NCBI GenBank assembly: GCA_963800725.1
Contig: CAWDCE010000004.1
Location: 94,328-158,327, forward strand
Length of the DNA: 64,000 nt
Direction: 5' to 3'
Source: Bog-473 sp963800725
Lineage (GTDB): Bacteria; Actinomycetota; Acidimicrobiia; Acidimicrobiales; RAAP-2
Shown: positions 1 through 8,288 of the stretch, in pieces
Position numbering within the stretch: the stretch's first letter is position 1
Layout of the letters: the number at the start of each line of letters is the position of its first letter
Notes under the pieces: model-generated
The model's input: only the letters and a program-made list of their open reading frames with translations
Told to the model about the DNA's origin: nothing
The model's database searches: none
Translations under genes and position numbers: made by a program

Positions 1-86
1 GCGTGAGGGAGTCTGGGGCGGAACCACCGAGCGTGAACGCCGGCGCATCGTTCGACAGCGCCGCAAATCAGCTTGACCTGACCCAG

Positions 87-2048
87 CTACTGCTTTTGCG
101 TCCCCTTCGCGGTCGCCTTCACTGACCCCTTGGGCTTTGGCTTCGCCGACGCCACCGTGGTGGTCGTCGTCGTGGCGGGCGCACCAAGGGTGCACGGGGT
201 CGGGTTCCATGGCTCTGACTGGGTGTTGGTCACCACGTCGCCCGGGATGGTGGTGGTCGTCGTCGGCGATCCCGGCGGCGCGGTCGTCGTCGTCGTGGTC
301 GTCGTCGTGGTGGTGACCGTCAAGTTCGAGTTGGCCACCCACAAGGTGACGTTGTTGGCGGACAGGGTCGGATCCGACACATAGGTGACGGTGCCGGTCA
401 ACGACGCGGCCAGGGTGTGGGCGGCCGGCAAGCCGCTCGGGCCGTAGAAGATCTCAGAGGGATCACCCGCGGCAATGACGCTTGTTGCGTTGTTGATGTT
501 GGTGATGTTGAACCCGTCGCTCTTGAGCCCCGATGCGGTCTGGCTGGCCAAGTCGCCCGACCCTGACGCGTTGAGGACGTTGACCGACACGAGGTTGTTG
601 GCGAGCGGTGGCGCGGTGGTCGTCGTCGTGGCACCTTTGATCGGCACCTGGAGCCCGATCGCGTTGAAGGTGGCGATCTGCTGGCTGGCGTAGGGCTGGG
701 CCGCCAAGAGCACGTCGGCGCCGCCGTCCGTCACGTACTCGGTCGTCGGCAATGTCTGAGTGACGAGGTGGGAGGACTGGATGCCTTTGAACTCCTCGGC
801 GATATGGAACAGATCGCCCTTGGTCAAGGTGTCGCTGATGGTCAGGTTGCCAACGGCAGCCGAGATGAAACCGTTGATGGCGAGGGGGTTGGTGTCGCTC
901 TCGTTGATCTTGGCCAGCACGGCGCGGAAGAACGAGTCCTGGCGCTGGATCCGACTGAAGTCCGACTGGCCGTCGCTGATCCAATCGCCGCTGGTGTCTT
1001 GGTAGAAGAGGTGACGGCTACGGACGAGCTGCAGCGAGGTCACGCCGTTGATGGGCTGGCACCCGAGCGTGGTCACATCCAGCCCCGTATACGCGTCCTT
1101 GATGGCGGTCGGAAAGCTCATGTCGACTCCGCCGAGGGCGTCGACCATGCTCGAGAAGCCTGGGAAGTTGACCGATACGTAGTAGTTGATCGGGATGTTG
1201 AGAACCTGTTCGATGGTCTGGATCAACAGGTCCGGTCCGCTGTCGTAAGCGGCGTTGATGCGGTTCATCCCCGAGATGCCAGGGACGTCGCCGGGTATGT
1301 CGACCCAAAGGTCGCGAGGAATCGAGATGACCGTCACCGACTTGGTCGCTGGCACGAAGCGCGCCACCATGGTCACATCGCTGCGCTGTCCCCCGGCATT
1401 GGCCGAGCTGCCGACTTCGTTGGCCAAGGAGCTGTTGTCCCCGACGAAGGCCCGCGAGTCCGAACCGACCAGCAAGATGTTGAATGGCGCACCGGGGGCC
1501 GCGGCCGCCTTGACCAGGTGGGGGGCATGGATCTTCTTGATCTGGTCGTAGCGATAGTTGACGTAATAGTAGAGACCCCCGACCGACACGACGGCGAGCA
1601 CGACGATGGCCGAGAGGCCGTAGATGATCCGGCGCCGCCAGCGGTGGCGGTGACGCCTCTCCTTTTTGGCCTGCTTGCGCAGTTTGGTCTGCAGGTCCGC
1701 TCGAGAAGCCGGAGTGTCCGACGATTCCGCCGAGCCAGCGGCGAGGGTGGCGACCGACAAGACCGGCACAATGGGTGAAGCGGTGGAATCGGTCGAGTCG
1801 TTTGCATCCGGCGATACCGGCGAAGCCGTTGAATCGGTCGAGTCGGGGGCAACATTCGTCTGCGAGGCGTCCGTCGAGTCCGCGGAATCGGTCGAGTCGT
1901 TCGAGTCGGGCGGGATCGCCGAAGCAGTGGCGTCGGTGGAATCGCTCGATCCCGGTGAGTCCGTGGAATCGGTCGATTCCGTCGATTCCGTCGAATCTGT
2001 GGCGTCTGGGGATTCGGTCGAATCTGGCTCGTCGGGTCGCAAGTTCAC
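87..2048 (-). CDS. LytR-CpsA-Psr (LCP) family cell-wall polymer ligase with LytR_C domain
   Basis: This is a membrane-anchored LCP enzyme, a family that transfers undecaprenyl-linked glycopolymers to peptidoglycan on the outer face of the membrane. About 100 Ser/Asp/Thr-rich residues come first, then a basic stretch and one membrane segment (about residues 141-163). The LCP core follows, with NILLVGSDSR, RSDVTM and ISIPRDLWVDIPG. A LytR_C domain (SVNVLNASG) lies between Thr-rich linkers, one with about twelve Thr in a row. I chose the GTG at 2048, which has AAGG seven bases upstream; a longer reading to 2159 would run into the divergent acyl-CoA dehydrogenase. The family is clear. The repetitive N-terminal tail is unusual. 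Confidence 0.9.
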   Translation of the reverse strand: MNLRPDEPDSTESPDATDSTESTESTDSTDSPGSSDSTDATASAIPPDSNDSTDSADSTDASQTNVAPDSTDSTASPVSPDANDSTDSTASPIVPVLSVATLAAGSAESSDTPASRADLQTKLRKQAKKERRHRHRWRRRIIYGLSAIVVLAVVSVGGLYYYVNYRYDQIKKIHAPHLVKAAAAPGAPFNILLVGSDSRAFVGDNSSLANEVGSSANAGGQRSDVTMVARFVPATKSVTVISIPRDLWVDIPGDVPGISGMNRINAAYDSGPDLLIQTIEQVLNIPINYYVSVNFPGFSSMVDALGGVDMSFPTAIKDAYTGLDVTTLGCQPINGVTSLQLVRSRHLFYQDTSGDWISDGQSDFSRIQRQDSFFRAVLAKINESDTNPLAINGFISAAVGNLTISDTLTKGDLFHIAEEFKGIQSSHLVTQTLPTTEYVTDGGADVLLAAQPYASQQIATFNAIGLQVPIKGATTTTTAPPLANNLVSVNVLNASGSGDLASQTASGLKSDGFNITNINNATSVIAAGDPSEIFYGPSGLPAAHTLAASLTGTVTYVSDPTLSANNVTLWVANSNLTVTTTTTTTTTTTAPPGSPTTTTTIPGDVVTNTQSEPWNPTPCTLGAPATTTTTTVASAKPKPKGSVKATAKGTQKQ

Positions 2049-2085
2049 GAAATTACCTTGTGGGGGAGTCCTATAGCCTTCACGG

Positions 2086-3265
2086 GTGGATTTCGACCTC
2101 TCCGACGACATGGCCGCCCTGCAGCAGTCGGTCCGGCGACTGGCCCAGGACAAGGTCAAACCGAGGGCTCGAGAGATCGATCGCGAGGGGACTTACCCCG
2201 ACGACCTCTTCGCCGCCTTTGGCGACGCCGAACTGCTCGGCCTTTGTATTCCCCCCGAATACGGGGGCTCCGGAGCCGGCATCCTTGGATTGGCAATAGC
2301 CATTGAAGAAGTGGCCAAGTACTCCAACAGCGCTGCGCTGATGCTGCTGTTGACCCGCTTGCCCACTGGCCCGGTCCTGATTGCGGGGACCGAGGAGCAA
2401 AAGCTCCGCTACCTTCCCGGCATTGCCAATGGCACGGCCCGGGCCGCTTTCGGTCTTTCCGAGCCCCAGGCCGGGAGCGACGTCATGGGCATGCGCACCC
2501 GCGGGGTTCGCGATCCCGATCACGCCGACGGTTGGATCCTCAATGGGACCAAGTGTTGGATGTCGGGGGTGCGCGAGGCGAACTGGTACACGGTGTTCGC
2601 GAAGACCGGCGGTGACGTGGCCAGCCGGGCCCACGATTCGGTGACCGCATTCATCGTCGAGCGGGACTTCGAGGGCGTCGAGGTCGGCCGCACCGATCAC
2701 AAGATGGGGGTGAAGGGAGTCGACACCGGTGAGCTGGTGCTCACCGACGTCCGAGTTCCCGCCGAAAACGTCATTGGCGAGGTCGGGGGCTTTCGACTCG
2801 CCATGCTCGGACTCAACGCCATGCGGCCCATCGTGGCCGCCCGCGGTATCGGCCTCGCCGAAGGTGCCCTCATGTACGCGACGCACTACGTCCAACGAGC
2901 GCGCCGCGTTCGGTCGGACCATCGCGGACTTCCAAGGGATCCAGTGGGAGATCGCCAAGTCCGCGGTCGACATCGAAGCGGCGCGCTTGTTGACCTACCG
3001 CTCGGCCGTCATGGCCGACCGGGGGCAGTTCACCAAGGAGTACGTGCCCTACCTCTCGATGGCCAAGTACCACGCCACCGAGCTCGCCGTGCGGGCGTCC
3101 TCACTCGCGGTCCAGCTGCTCGGGGCGGCGGGGTACATGGAGGATCATCCGACCGAGCAGTGGTACCGCGACGCCAAGCAGTTGACCATTGTGGAGGGGA
3201 CCTCCCAGGTGCAGCTGGGCCTGATCGCCCGGGGCGTGTTGGACCGCGACCTGTGGTGGGACTGA
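2086..3265 (+). CDS. Acyl-CoA dehydrogenase (one frameshift)
   Basis: This FAD-dependent enzyme oxidises acyl-CoA to the trans-2-enoyl-CoA in beta-oxidation or a related pathway. The first frame holds the N-terminal helical domain and the flavin-binding AFGLSEPQAGSDV motif. The second frame holds ERAAFGR and the C-terminal VEGTSQVQLGLI, whose Glu sits where the short-chain family keeps its catalytic base. The frames join at about 2896, where one surplus base splits YVQ from ERAAFGR; removing it gives a normal protein of about 392 residues. The start is a GTG, divergent from the LCP gene. trpD follows after 7 bases, so the two may be co-transcribed. The shift is probably a sequencing error. 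Confidence 0.88.
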
Positions 3266-3272
3266 TCGTCGA

Positions 3273-4340
3273 ATGACACTCTCATGGCCTGACACGCTGA
3301 CCCGGTTGACCCGGCGCGAGTCCCTCACCGAAACAGAGGCCACCGAGATCCTGGCGCGGATCTTGGCGGGCGAGTCCACGCCCGCGCAGATCGGCGCCTT
3401 CTTGACGTTGTTGGCCGCCAAAGGGGAGACCATCGCCGAGGTGACCGGGCTGGCCCGAGCCATGGTGTCAGCCGCCGTCCCGCTGGTACTCGACCCGGGC
3501 GATCCGGACATGGTGATCGATCTGGTCGGCACCGGGGGCGATCGGCTCAGCAGCATCAACGTGACCACGCTTGCCGCATTGATCGTTGCGGGCACCGGGG
3601 TGGCGGTGTGCAAACACGGGGGGCGCTCCGCCTCGTCGTCGGTGGGGTCGGCCGACGTGCTCGAAGCGCTCGGTGTCGCCATCGAGGTGGGACCGAACGG
3701 GGTTGCCCGGTGCGTCCGCGAGGCCGGTATCGGATTTTGTTTCGCCCAGCGTTTCCATCCGGCCATGCGCCATGTCGCGCCGATCCGTCGCGAGCTCGGG
3801 GTGCGCACCATCTTCAACTTCTTGGGCCCCCTCACCAATCCGGCCCGCACGAGCCATCAGCTGGTCGGGGTCAGCGATCCGAACATGGCCGAGGTGATGG
3901 CGACGGTCCTCGCGCACACCGGGAGCGAGCGGGCCATGATCATCTACGCCGACGACGGCCTCGACGAGTTGAGCGTGACCTCGATGTCGACCGTCCTCGA
4001 GCTCAACGGGGATGGGGCCGGTTCCTTCGAGCTCAACTCGTGGCGGGTCGATCCCGCCGCACTCGGTCTGCGGGCGGCCACCTTGAACGACATCGGTGGC
4101 GGTGACGCCGCGTTCAACGCTCGGGCCATCGAGTCGGTCCTCGCCGGCGAGGCGGGGGCGAATCGCGATATCGGCCTGCTCAACGCGGCAGCCGCCCTCA
4201 TGATCGCGGGGCGTGCGGACACCCTAGAAGCGGGGCTCGAACTCGGCGCCGAGTCGATCGAGAGCGGGCGGGCCGCCGCCGCGCTGGCGGCGCTGGTGAC
4301 GAACTCACGAGCCGCGCTGGCCGAAGAATCAGGGAACTGA
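3273..4340 (+). CDS. trpD: Anthranilate phosphoribosyltransferase
   Basis: TrpD joins anthranilate to PRPP to give phosphoribosyl-anthranilate, the second step of tryptophan synthesis from chorismate. The 355-residue protein has the family length. It shows the glycine-rich PRPP site VGTGGD, the KHGGRSASSSVGSADVLEALG loop and the NFLGPLTNPA motif. It starts 7 bases after the acyl-CoA dehydrogenase. Its last 12 bases overlap the end of the convergent galactokinase gene. No other trp gene is in view, so the gene is separated from the classical operon here. Confidence 0.95.
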   Translation: MTLSWPDTLTRLTRRESLTETEATEILARILAGESTPAQIGAFLTLLAAKGETIAEVTGLARAMVSAAVPLVLDPGDPDMVIDLVGTGGDRLSSINVTTLAALIVAGTGVAVCKHGGRSASSSVGSADVLEALGVAIEVGPNGVARCVREAGIGFCFAQRFHPAMRHVAPIRRELGVRTIFNFLGPLTNPARTSHQLVGVSDPNMAEVMATVLAHTGSERAMIIYADDGLDELSVTSMSTVLELNGDGAGSFELNSWRVDPAALGLRAATLNDIGGGDAAFNARAIESVLAGEAGANRDIGLLNAAAALMIAGRADTLEAGLELGAESIESGRAAAALAALVTNSRAALAEESGN

Positions 4341-5381
4341 GCGGACGTCGGCCCCGTTGGCGGGGGTAACCCGCCAGGCGCGCCTCGGTGCGAAGTAGGC
4401 GGGATCGGTGGCGGGCGAGTCCGCCTCGCACAGCGCAATGACGCAACCCCCGAACCCGCCACCGGACATGCGTGCCCCGAAGACGCCGGGGACGCCCACC
4501 AGCTGGGCGACCAGTTCGTCGACGTCGGGGATCGAAACGCGGTAGTCCTGGGCCAGGCTCGAATGGCCCGCCGACATGACTTCGCCGGCGCCCGAGAGAT
4601 CCCCCTTGGTCAAGAGCTGCTCCATTTCGCGGACGCGCGCGCACTCGGTGATCACATGGCGGGCTCGGCGCCGCAGGATCGGGTCGACCAGCACGCTGAG
4701 GTCTCCGAGCGTGCAGCGGCCGAGCGGGCGACCGATCTCATGGGCCGCCCGCTCGCATTCGGCCCGGCGCATCGAGTACGACGAGGCGCTGAGCTGGCGG
4801 GTGGCCTCGCTGTGGACGATCATGAACGCGGCCGATTCGGGGACGCGGACCTGATGGCGCTCGAGGGTGGGGCTGGCGAAGTCGATGCAGAGCGCATGGC
4901 CCGCGGTGGCGTCGACGATGGCGATGGGGTCGAGCAGACCGACGTGGGCACCACTGGCGGCTTCGGCCCGCTGGTCCAAGCGGGCCAAGGAGAGGGCGTC
5001 GCGTGGGTGGCCGAGGGCGAGGGCCACCGCGACGCTGAAAGCGGCGCTCGAGGCGAGTCCCGCACCGACGGGGACGGTGCTGGTGACACCGAGGTGGCCC
5101 CCGGCGCTCGGGGAGAGGGCGGCGATCAAGGCGGTGGCCAAGGCGGCCTCAGGCGGGTTGACCTGGGTGCGGCTCACGCTCTCATTGGGCGCGTGGATGA
5201 GCGGGATCTCCCAGGGCGCATCGAACTGGTCGCTCGTGAGCCCGAAGAAGAAGCTGTCGGCCGCTTCGGTGTAGGTGGCCTCGGTGTACAAATCGATGGC
5301 GATCGGCAGCGAGAGGCCTTCGTTGTAGTCGGTATGGTCGCCAATGAGGGTGACGCGACCAGGGGCACGAGCGATTCTCAT
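4329..5381 (-). CDS. galK: Galactokinase (GHMP family)
   Basis: GalK phosphorylates galactose to galactose-1-phosphate in the Leloir pathway. The galactokinase signature GRVTLIGDHTDYNEG lies near the N-terminus. The GHMP ATP-binding motif appears as VPVGAGLASSAAF, and the third GHMP motif as SGGGFGGCVIAL near the end. The ATG at 5381 gives 350 residues; a longer in-frame reading to 6080 would run across the divergent CoA-transferase gene and is rejected. The protein is slightly shorter than typical galactokinases. No galT or galE is nearby, so another sugar of the GHMP family cannot be excluded. Confidence 0.88.
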   Translation of the reverse strand: MRIARAPGRVTLIGDHTDYNEGLSLPIAIDLYTEATYTEAADSFFFGLTSDQFDAPWEIPLIHAPNESVSRTQVNPPEAALATALIAALSPSAGGHLGVTSTVPVGAGLASSAAFSVAVALALGHPRDALSLARLDQRAEAASGAHVGLLDPIAIVDATAGHALCIDFASPTLERHQVRVPESAAFMIVHSEATRQLSASSYSMRRAECERAAHEIGRPLGRCTLGDLSVLVDPILRRRARHVITECARVREMEQLLTKGDLSGAGEVMSAGHSSLAQDYRVSIPDVDELVAQLVGVPGVFGARMSGGGFGGCVIALCEADSPATDPAYFAPRRAWRVTPANGADVRSVP

Positions 5382-5426
5382 CGGACCAGCTTGACCCCTC
5401 GGCGCCGCTCGGGTCACGATCCTTCG

Positions 5427-6602
5427 ATGTCTGAGAGCGAAACACCGAGAAAAGGCCCGTTGCACGGCATCAAGATCATCGAACTGGCGGGCATCGGGCC
5501 GGCACCGTACACCGCCATGATGTTGGCCGACGCCGGGGCCGAGGTCATCCGCCTCGAACGGGCGCCCGCCGGCGCGGTCGAACGGGGGGCCGAGGCCGCC
5601 CCCGGCTACTGGGACCTGCTCAATCGATCCCGGCCCTCGGTCGGCATCGACCTGAAGAACCCCGATGCGGTCGAGCTGGTACTCACCCTGGCCGAACAGG
5701 CCGACGGGCTGATCGAAGGCTTTCGCCCCGGGGTCGCCGAACGGCTCGGGGTCGGGCCACACGATGCGTGGGCCCGCAACCGTGCCCTCGTCTACGGCCG
5801 CATGACGGGCTGGGGCCAAGACGGCCCGATGGCCAACACGGCGGGCCACGACATCGACTACATCGCCATCTCGGGGGCGCTGTGGGGCCTTGGGCGCAAC
5901 GACACCCCGCCGGCGCCGCCGCTCAACTTGGTCGGTGACTTCGGGGGCGGCGGCATGCTGTTGGCCTTTGGGATGGTGGCGGCCCTCCTCGAAGCGGCGC
6001 GTTCGGGTGAAGGCCAGGTGGTCGACGCCGCCATGGTCGACGGCTCGGCGTCGCTGATGACGATGATCTATGCCTTCCACCAGTTCGGCATCTGGAAGGA
6101 GGAGCGCGGCTCGAACATGCTCGACACCGGCGCCCCGTTCTACGAGGTCTACGAGACCAAGGACGGGAAATACTTCGCGGCTGGCGGCATCGAGGCCAAG
6201 TTCTACGCCGAGTTGATCGAGGGTCTCGGCCTGAGCGACGCCGGCCTACCCGACCAAATGGACCGCGACCAGTGGCCGGCGATGAAGGAGCGTTTCGCCG
6301 CGACGTTTCGCACCAAGACCCGCGACGAGTGGGCCGCCATTTTCGATGGGACCGATGCCTGCGCCGCGCCGGTGCTCTCGCCATGGGAAGCTCACGAGCA
6401 CCCCCACAACATCGCCCGCTCCACCTTCATCGAGGTGGACGGGGTGGTCCAACCCGCCCCGGCCCCGCGCTTTTCGCGGACCCCCTCGTCGGTCAGCCGC
6501 CCGCCCTCGCCACCGGGGGCCGACACGGTGAGCGCATTGGTCCAGTGGGGCGTTGACGAGTCGACCATTTCCAAGCTGCGCGAATCGGGTGCGCTGAGTT
6601 AG
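5427..6602 (+). CDS. CaiB/BaiF CoA-transferase family, alpha-methylacyl-CoA racemase-like
   Basis: This class III CoA-transferase fold protein of 391 residues most resembles alpha-methylacyl-CoA racemase, which inverts the 2-methyl centre of branched acyl-CoA esters. The N-terminal IKIIELAGIGPAPYTAMML segment and LNRSRPSVGIDLK are typical. His141 (in GHDIDYIAISG) and Asp171 (in GDFGGGG) are 30 residues apart, as are the catalytic His and Asp of the mycobacterial racemase. The ATG at 5427 lies 45 bases from the divergent galK start. Nearby acyl-CoA dehydrogenase and enoyl-CoA hydratase genes fit fatty-acid or sterol side-chain breakdown. CoA-transferase activity remains possible. Confidence 0.87.
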   Translation: MSESETPRKGPLHGIKIIELAGIGPAPYTAMMLADAGAEVIRLERAPAGAVERGAEAAPGYWDLLNRSRPSVGIDLKNPDAVELVLTLAEQADGLIEGFRPGVAERLGVGPHDAWARNRALVYGRMTGWGQDGPMANTAGHDIDYIAISGALWGLGRNDTPPAPPLNLVGDFGGGGMLLAFGMVAALLEAARSGEGQVVDAAMVDGSASLMTMIYAFHQFGIWKEERGSNMLDTGAPFYEVYETKDGKYFAAGGIEAKFYAELIEGLGLSDAGLPDQMDRDQWPAMKERFAATFRTKTRDEWAAIFDGTDACAAPVLSPWEAHEHPHNIARSTFIEVDGVVQPAPAPRFSRTPSSVSRPPSPPGADTVSALVQWGVDESTISKLRESGALS

Positions 6603-6668
6603 GGCGCCGCCCCCGCACGACCACCCGCGCCGCTCGACGGCGGTCGGCTCGTGCTGCAACCTGGGTGA

Positions 6669-6904
6669 TCAGATGTTGACCACCGGGCAGGTGATGGTGC
6701 GCGTGATCCCGTCGATGGTCTGGATCTCGGTCACGACGAGGTGTCCCAGATCGTCCATCGTGGCGGCCTGGGTCCGCCGATGACGTCATATGGGCCGGTC
6801 ACGTCGTCGGCGATGATCACCCCGTCGATAGTTGCCATCTGTCGCGCCACGTCGATGGAGCGCCCGACCTCGGTTTGAATCAGCACGTACGCGTGCACGG
6901 TCAT
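6669..6904 (-). CDS. Stand-alone Lrp/AsnC ligand-binding (RAM) domain protein (one frameshift)
   Basis: This small protein of about 78 residues matches only the C-terminal ligand-binding domain of Lrp/AsnC regulators and has no DNA-binding helix-turn-helix. The first frame reads MTVHAYVLIQTEVG through DVTGPYDVI. The second frame continues with TMDDLGHLVVTEIQ and ends TCPVVNI. One base seems to be missing at about 6783 after GPYDVI. Such stand-alone domains are common in actinobacteria and probably sense amino acids or other small molecules, but the ligand is unknown. It is divergent from the MFS gene. Confidence 0.8.
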
Positions 6905-6931
6905 GGCACACCGTACATTGGCAAGGTGCCA

Positions 6932-8281
6932 ATGGCCCCGAGGATCGAGCAATTCAGGGACATGGCGCGCCAGGCCCTGGCCGACCTCTTGGACCAGACG
7001 CATCCAATCGGTCGGCTCTCGCTGACCCAGATCTTCATGTTGGCCGGCGACACGGTTGTGACCATCTCGTTGGCCGGGTCGCTGTTCTTTTCGATCTCCC
7101 CGAACGAGGCCAAGTCCAAGGTCTTGTTCTATCTGCTCTTCACGTTGGCGCCCTTCGCCATCGTCTCGCCGCTCTTGGGCCCGCTCATCGACCGGAGCCG
7201 TGGCGCGCGCCGCGCCATGGTGGTGTGCTCGGCCCTCGGGCGCGCGGCCATCTGCCCGTTCATGGCCCGTGACATCCACAGCCTGTTGCTCTTCCCCGAG
7301 GCGTTCTTGGTCCTGGTCCTCTCCAAGCTCTATTTGGTGACCAGAGGGGCCCTGGTGCCCGAGGTCGCCGCCTTGAGCGGCCCCGACGCATCGGGGCACC
7401 CGGCCCAGTACGCCGCGCTCAACGCCCGTCTGACCCTGCTCGGGACATTGGCGGGCTTCGCGGTCTCGGTGCCCGCGGTCCTGCTCCTCAAACTCGGCGG
7501 CGCACCAAGCGTCTTGGTCTTCGGTTCACTCGTCTTTGTGGCCGCAGCCGTGGCCGGCTACCGCCTGCCCATCTTGGGCCGCCGCAGTGCGAGCGCACTC
7601 GATCCGACCGGGATGGTCACCTCTGTCACCGAGGAGACCCCGATCACGGGGAATGCGCCCGCCGACACCCGGCCCCCCGATGTGGTGCGCCTCCAACCCG
7701 TCGCCCATCCCGAAGTCCTGCTCGGCCTGACCGCCATGTCGATCATCCGCGGGCTGCAGGGCTTCCAGATCTTCTTGTTGGCCTTCGGGCTGCGCCGCCT
7801 CCACGTCGGGCTCTATGTCTACGGGTTGGCCTTGAGCGCGAGCGGGGTCGGCGCCATCATCGGCCTCGTGCTCGTCGGGCGCTTGCGCGAGCGTTTGAAC
7901 GAGCAGGCACTCTTGTTGATCGCGCTGTGGACGATCGCCATCTCCTCGGCGGCGGTGGCGATCTGGGGGACCTTGTTGGCCCAGGTGGCCCTGGCCTTTT
8001 TGGTCGGGCTCTCGGGGGCCGTCGCCCAACCGTCCTTCGACGCAATGACGCAGCGCTACATTCCCCCGGCGGCCCAGGGGCGGGCCTTCGCCCGTTTTGC
8101 CACACGCCAGCAGTTGGTCTGGGTGCTCGGCGCGTTGATCCCGGTGGTGATTGCCTTCACCTTGCCCCAGGGCGACGCGGTGATGGCCGTGCTGGCCGCG
8201 CTCGGCGGTTTGACCTACCTGACGGGCCGGCGGGCGCTGCGTGCCCCGAGGGTGGTGCGGCCGAGGCCGCGCAGCGACTAG
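6932..8281 (+). CDS. Major facilitator superfamily transporter
   Basis: This 449-residue integral membrane protein has about twelve hydrophobic segments, for example TQIFMLAGDTVVTISLAGSL and SIIRGLQGFQIFLLAFG. GPLIDRSRGARRAMV looks like the short basic loop between helices 2 and 3 that marks MFS proteins. A hydrophilic central loop of about 50 residues separates the two halves. The ATG at 6932 has AAGG five bases upstream; an in-frame GTG lies six bases earlier. The substrate cannot be read from the sequence; drug or metabolite efflux is the usual guess for this type. Confidence 0.82.
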   Translation: MAPRIEQFRDMARQALADLLDQTHPIGRLSLTQIFMLAGDTVVTISLAGSLFFSISPNEAKSKVLFYLLFTLAPFAIVSPLLGPLIDRSRGARRAMVVCSALGRAAICPFMARDIHSLLLFPEAFLVLVLSKLYLVTRGALVPEVAALSGPDASGHPAQYAALNARLTLLGTLAGFAVSVPAVLLLKLGGAPSVLVFGSLVFVAAAVAGYRLPILGRRSASALDPTGMVTSVTEETPITGNAPADTRPPDVVRLQPVAHPEVLLGLTAMSIIRGLQGFQIFLLAFGLRRLHVGLYVYGLALSASGVGAIIGLVLVGRLRERLNEQALLLIALWTIAISSAAVAIWGTLLAQVALAFLVGLSGAVAQPSFDAMTQRYIPPAAQGRAFARFATRQQLVWVLGALIPVVIAFTLPQGDAVMAVLAALGGLTYLTGRRALRAPRVVRPRPRSD

Positions 8282-8288
8282 CCCTCGA

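Noticed and set aside
87..2159. LCP protein starting at 2159
   Set aside because: This start lies 74 bases inside the divergent acyl-CoA dehydrogenase gene; the GTG at 2048 has a proper ribosome-binding site.
4329..6080. Galactokinase with a 233-residue N-terminal extension
   Set aside because: The extension lies inside the CaiB/BaiF gene on the other strand. The ATG at 5381 gives the family start.
4563..6602. A 679-residue reading frame covering galK in antisense and the CaiB/BaiF gene
   Set aside because: Only the part from the ATG at 5427 has family homology; the first 288 codons are the GC-rich antisense of galK.
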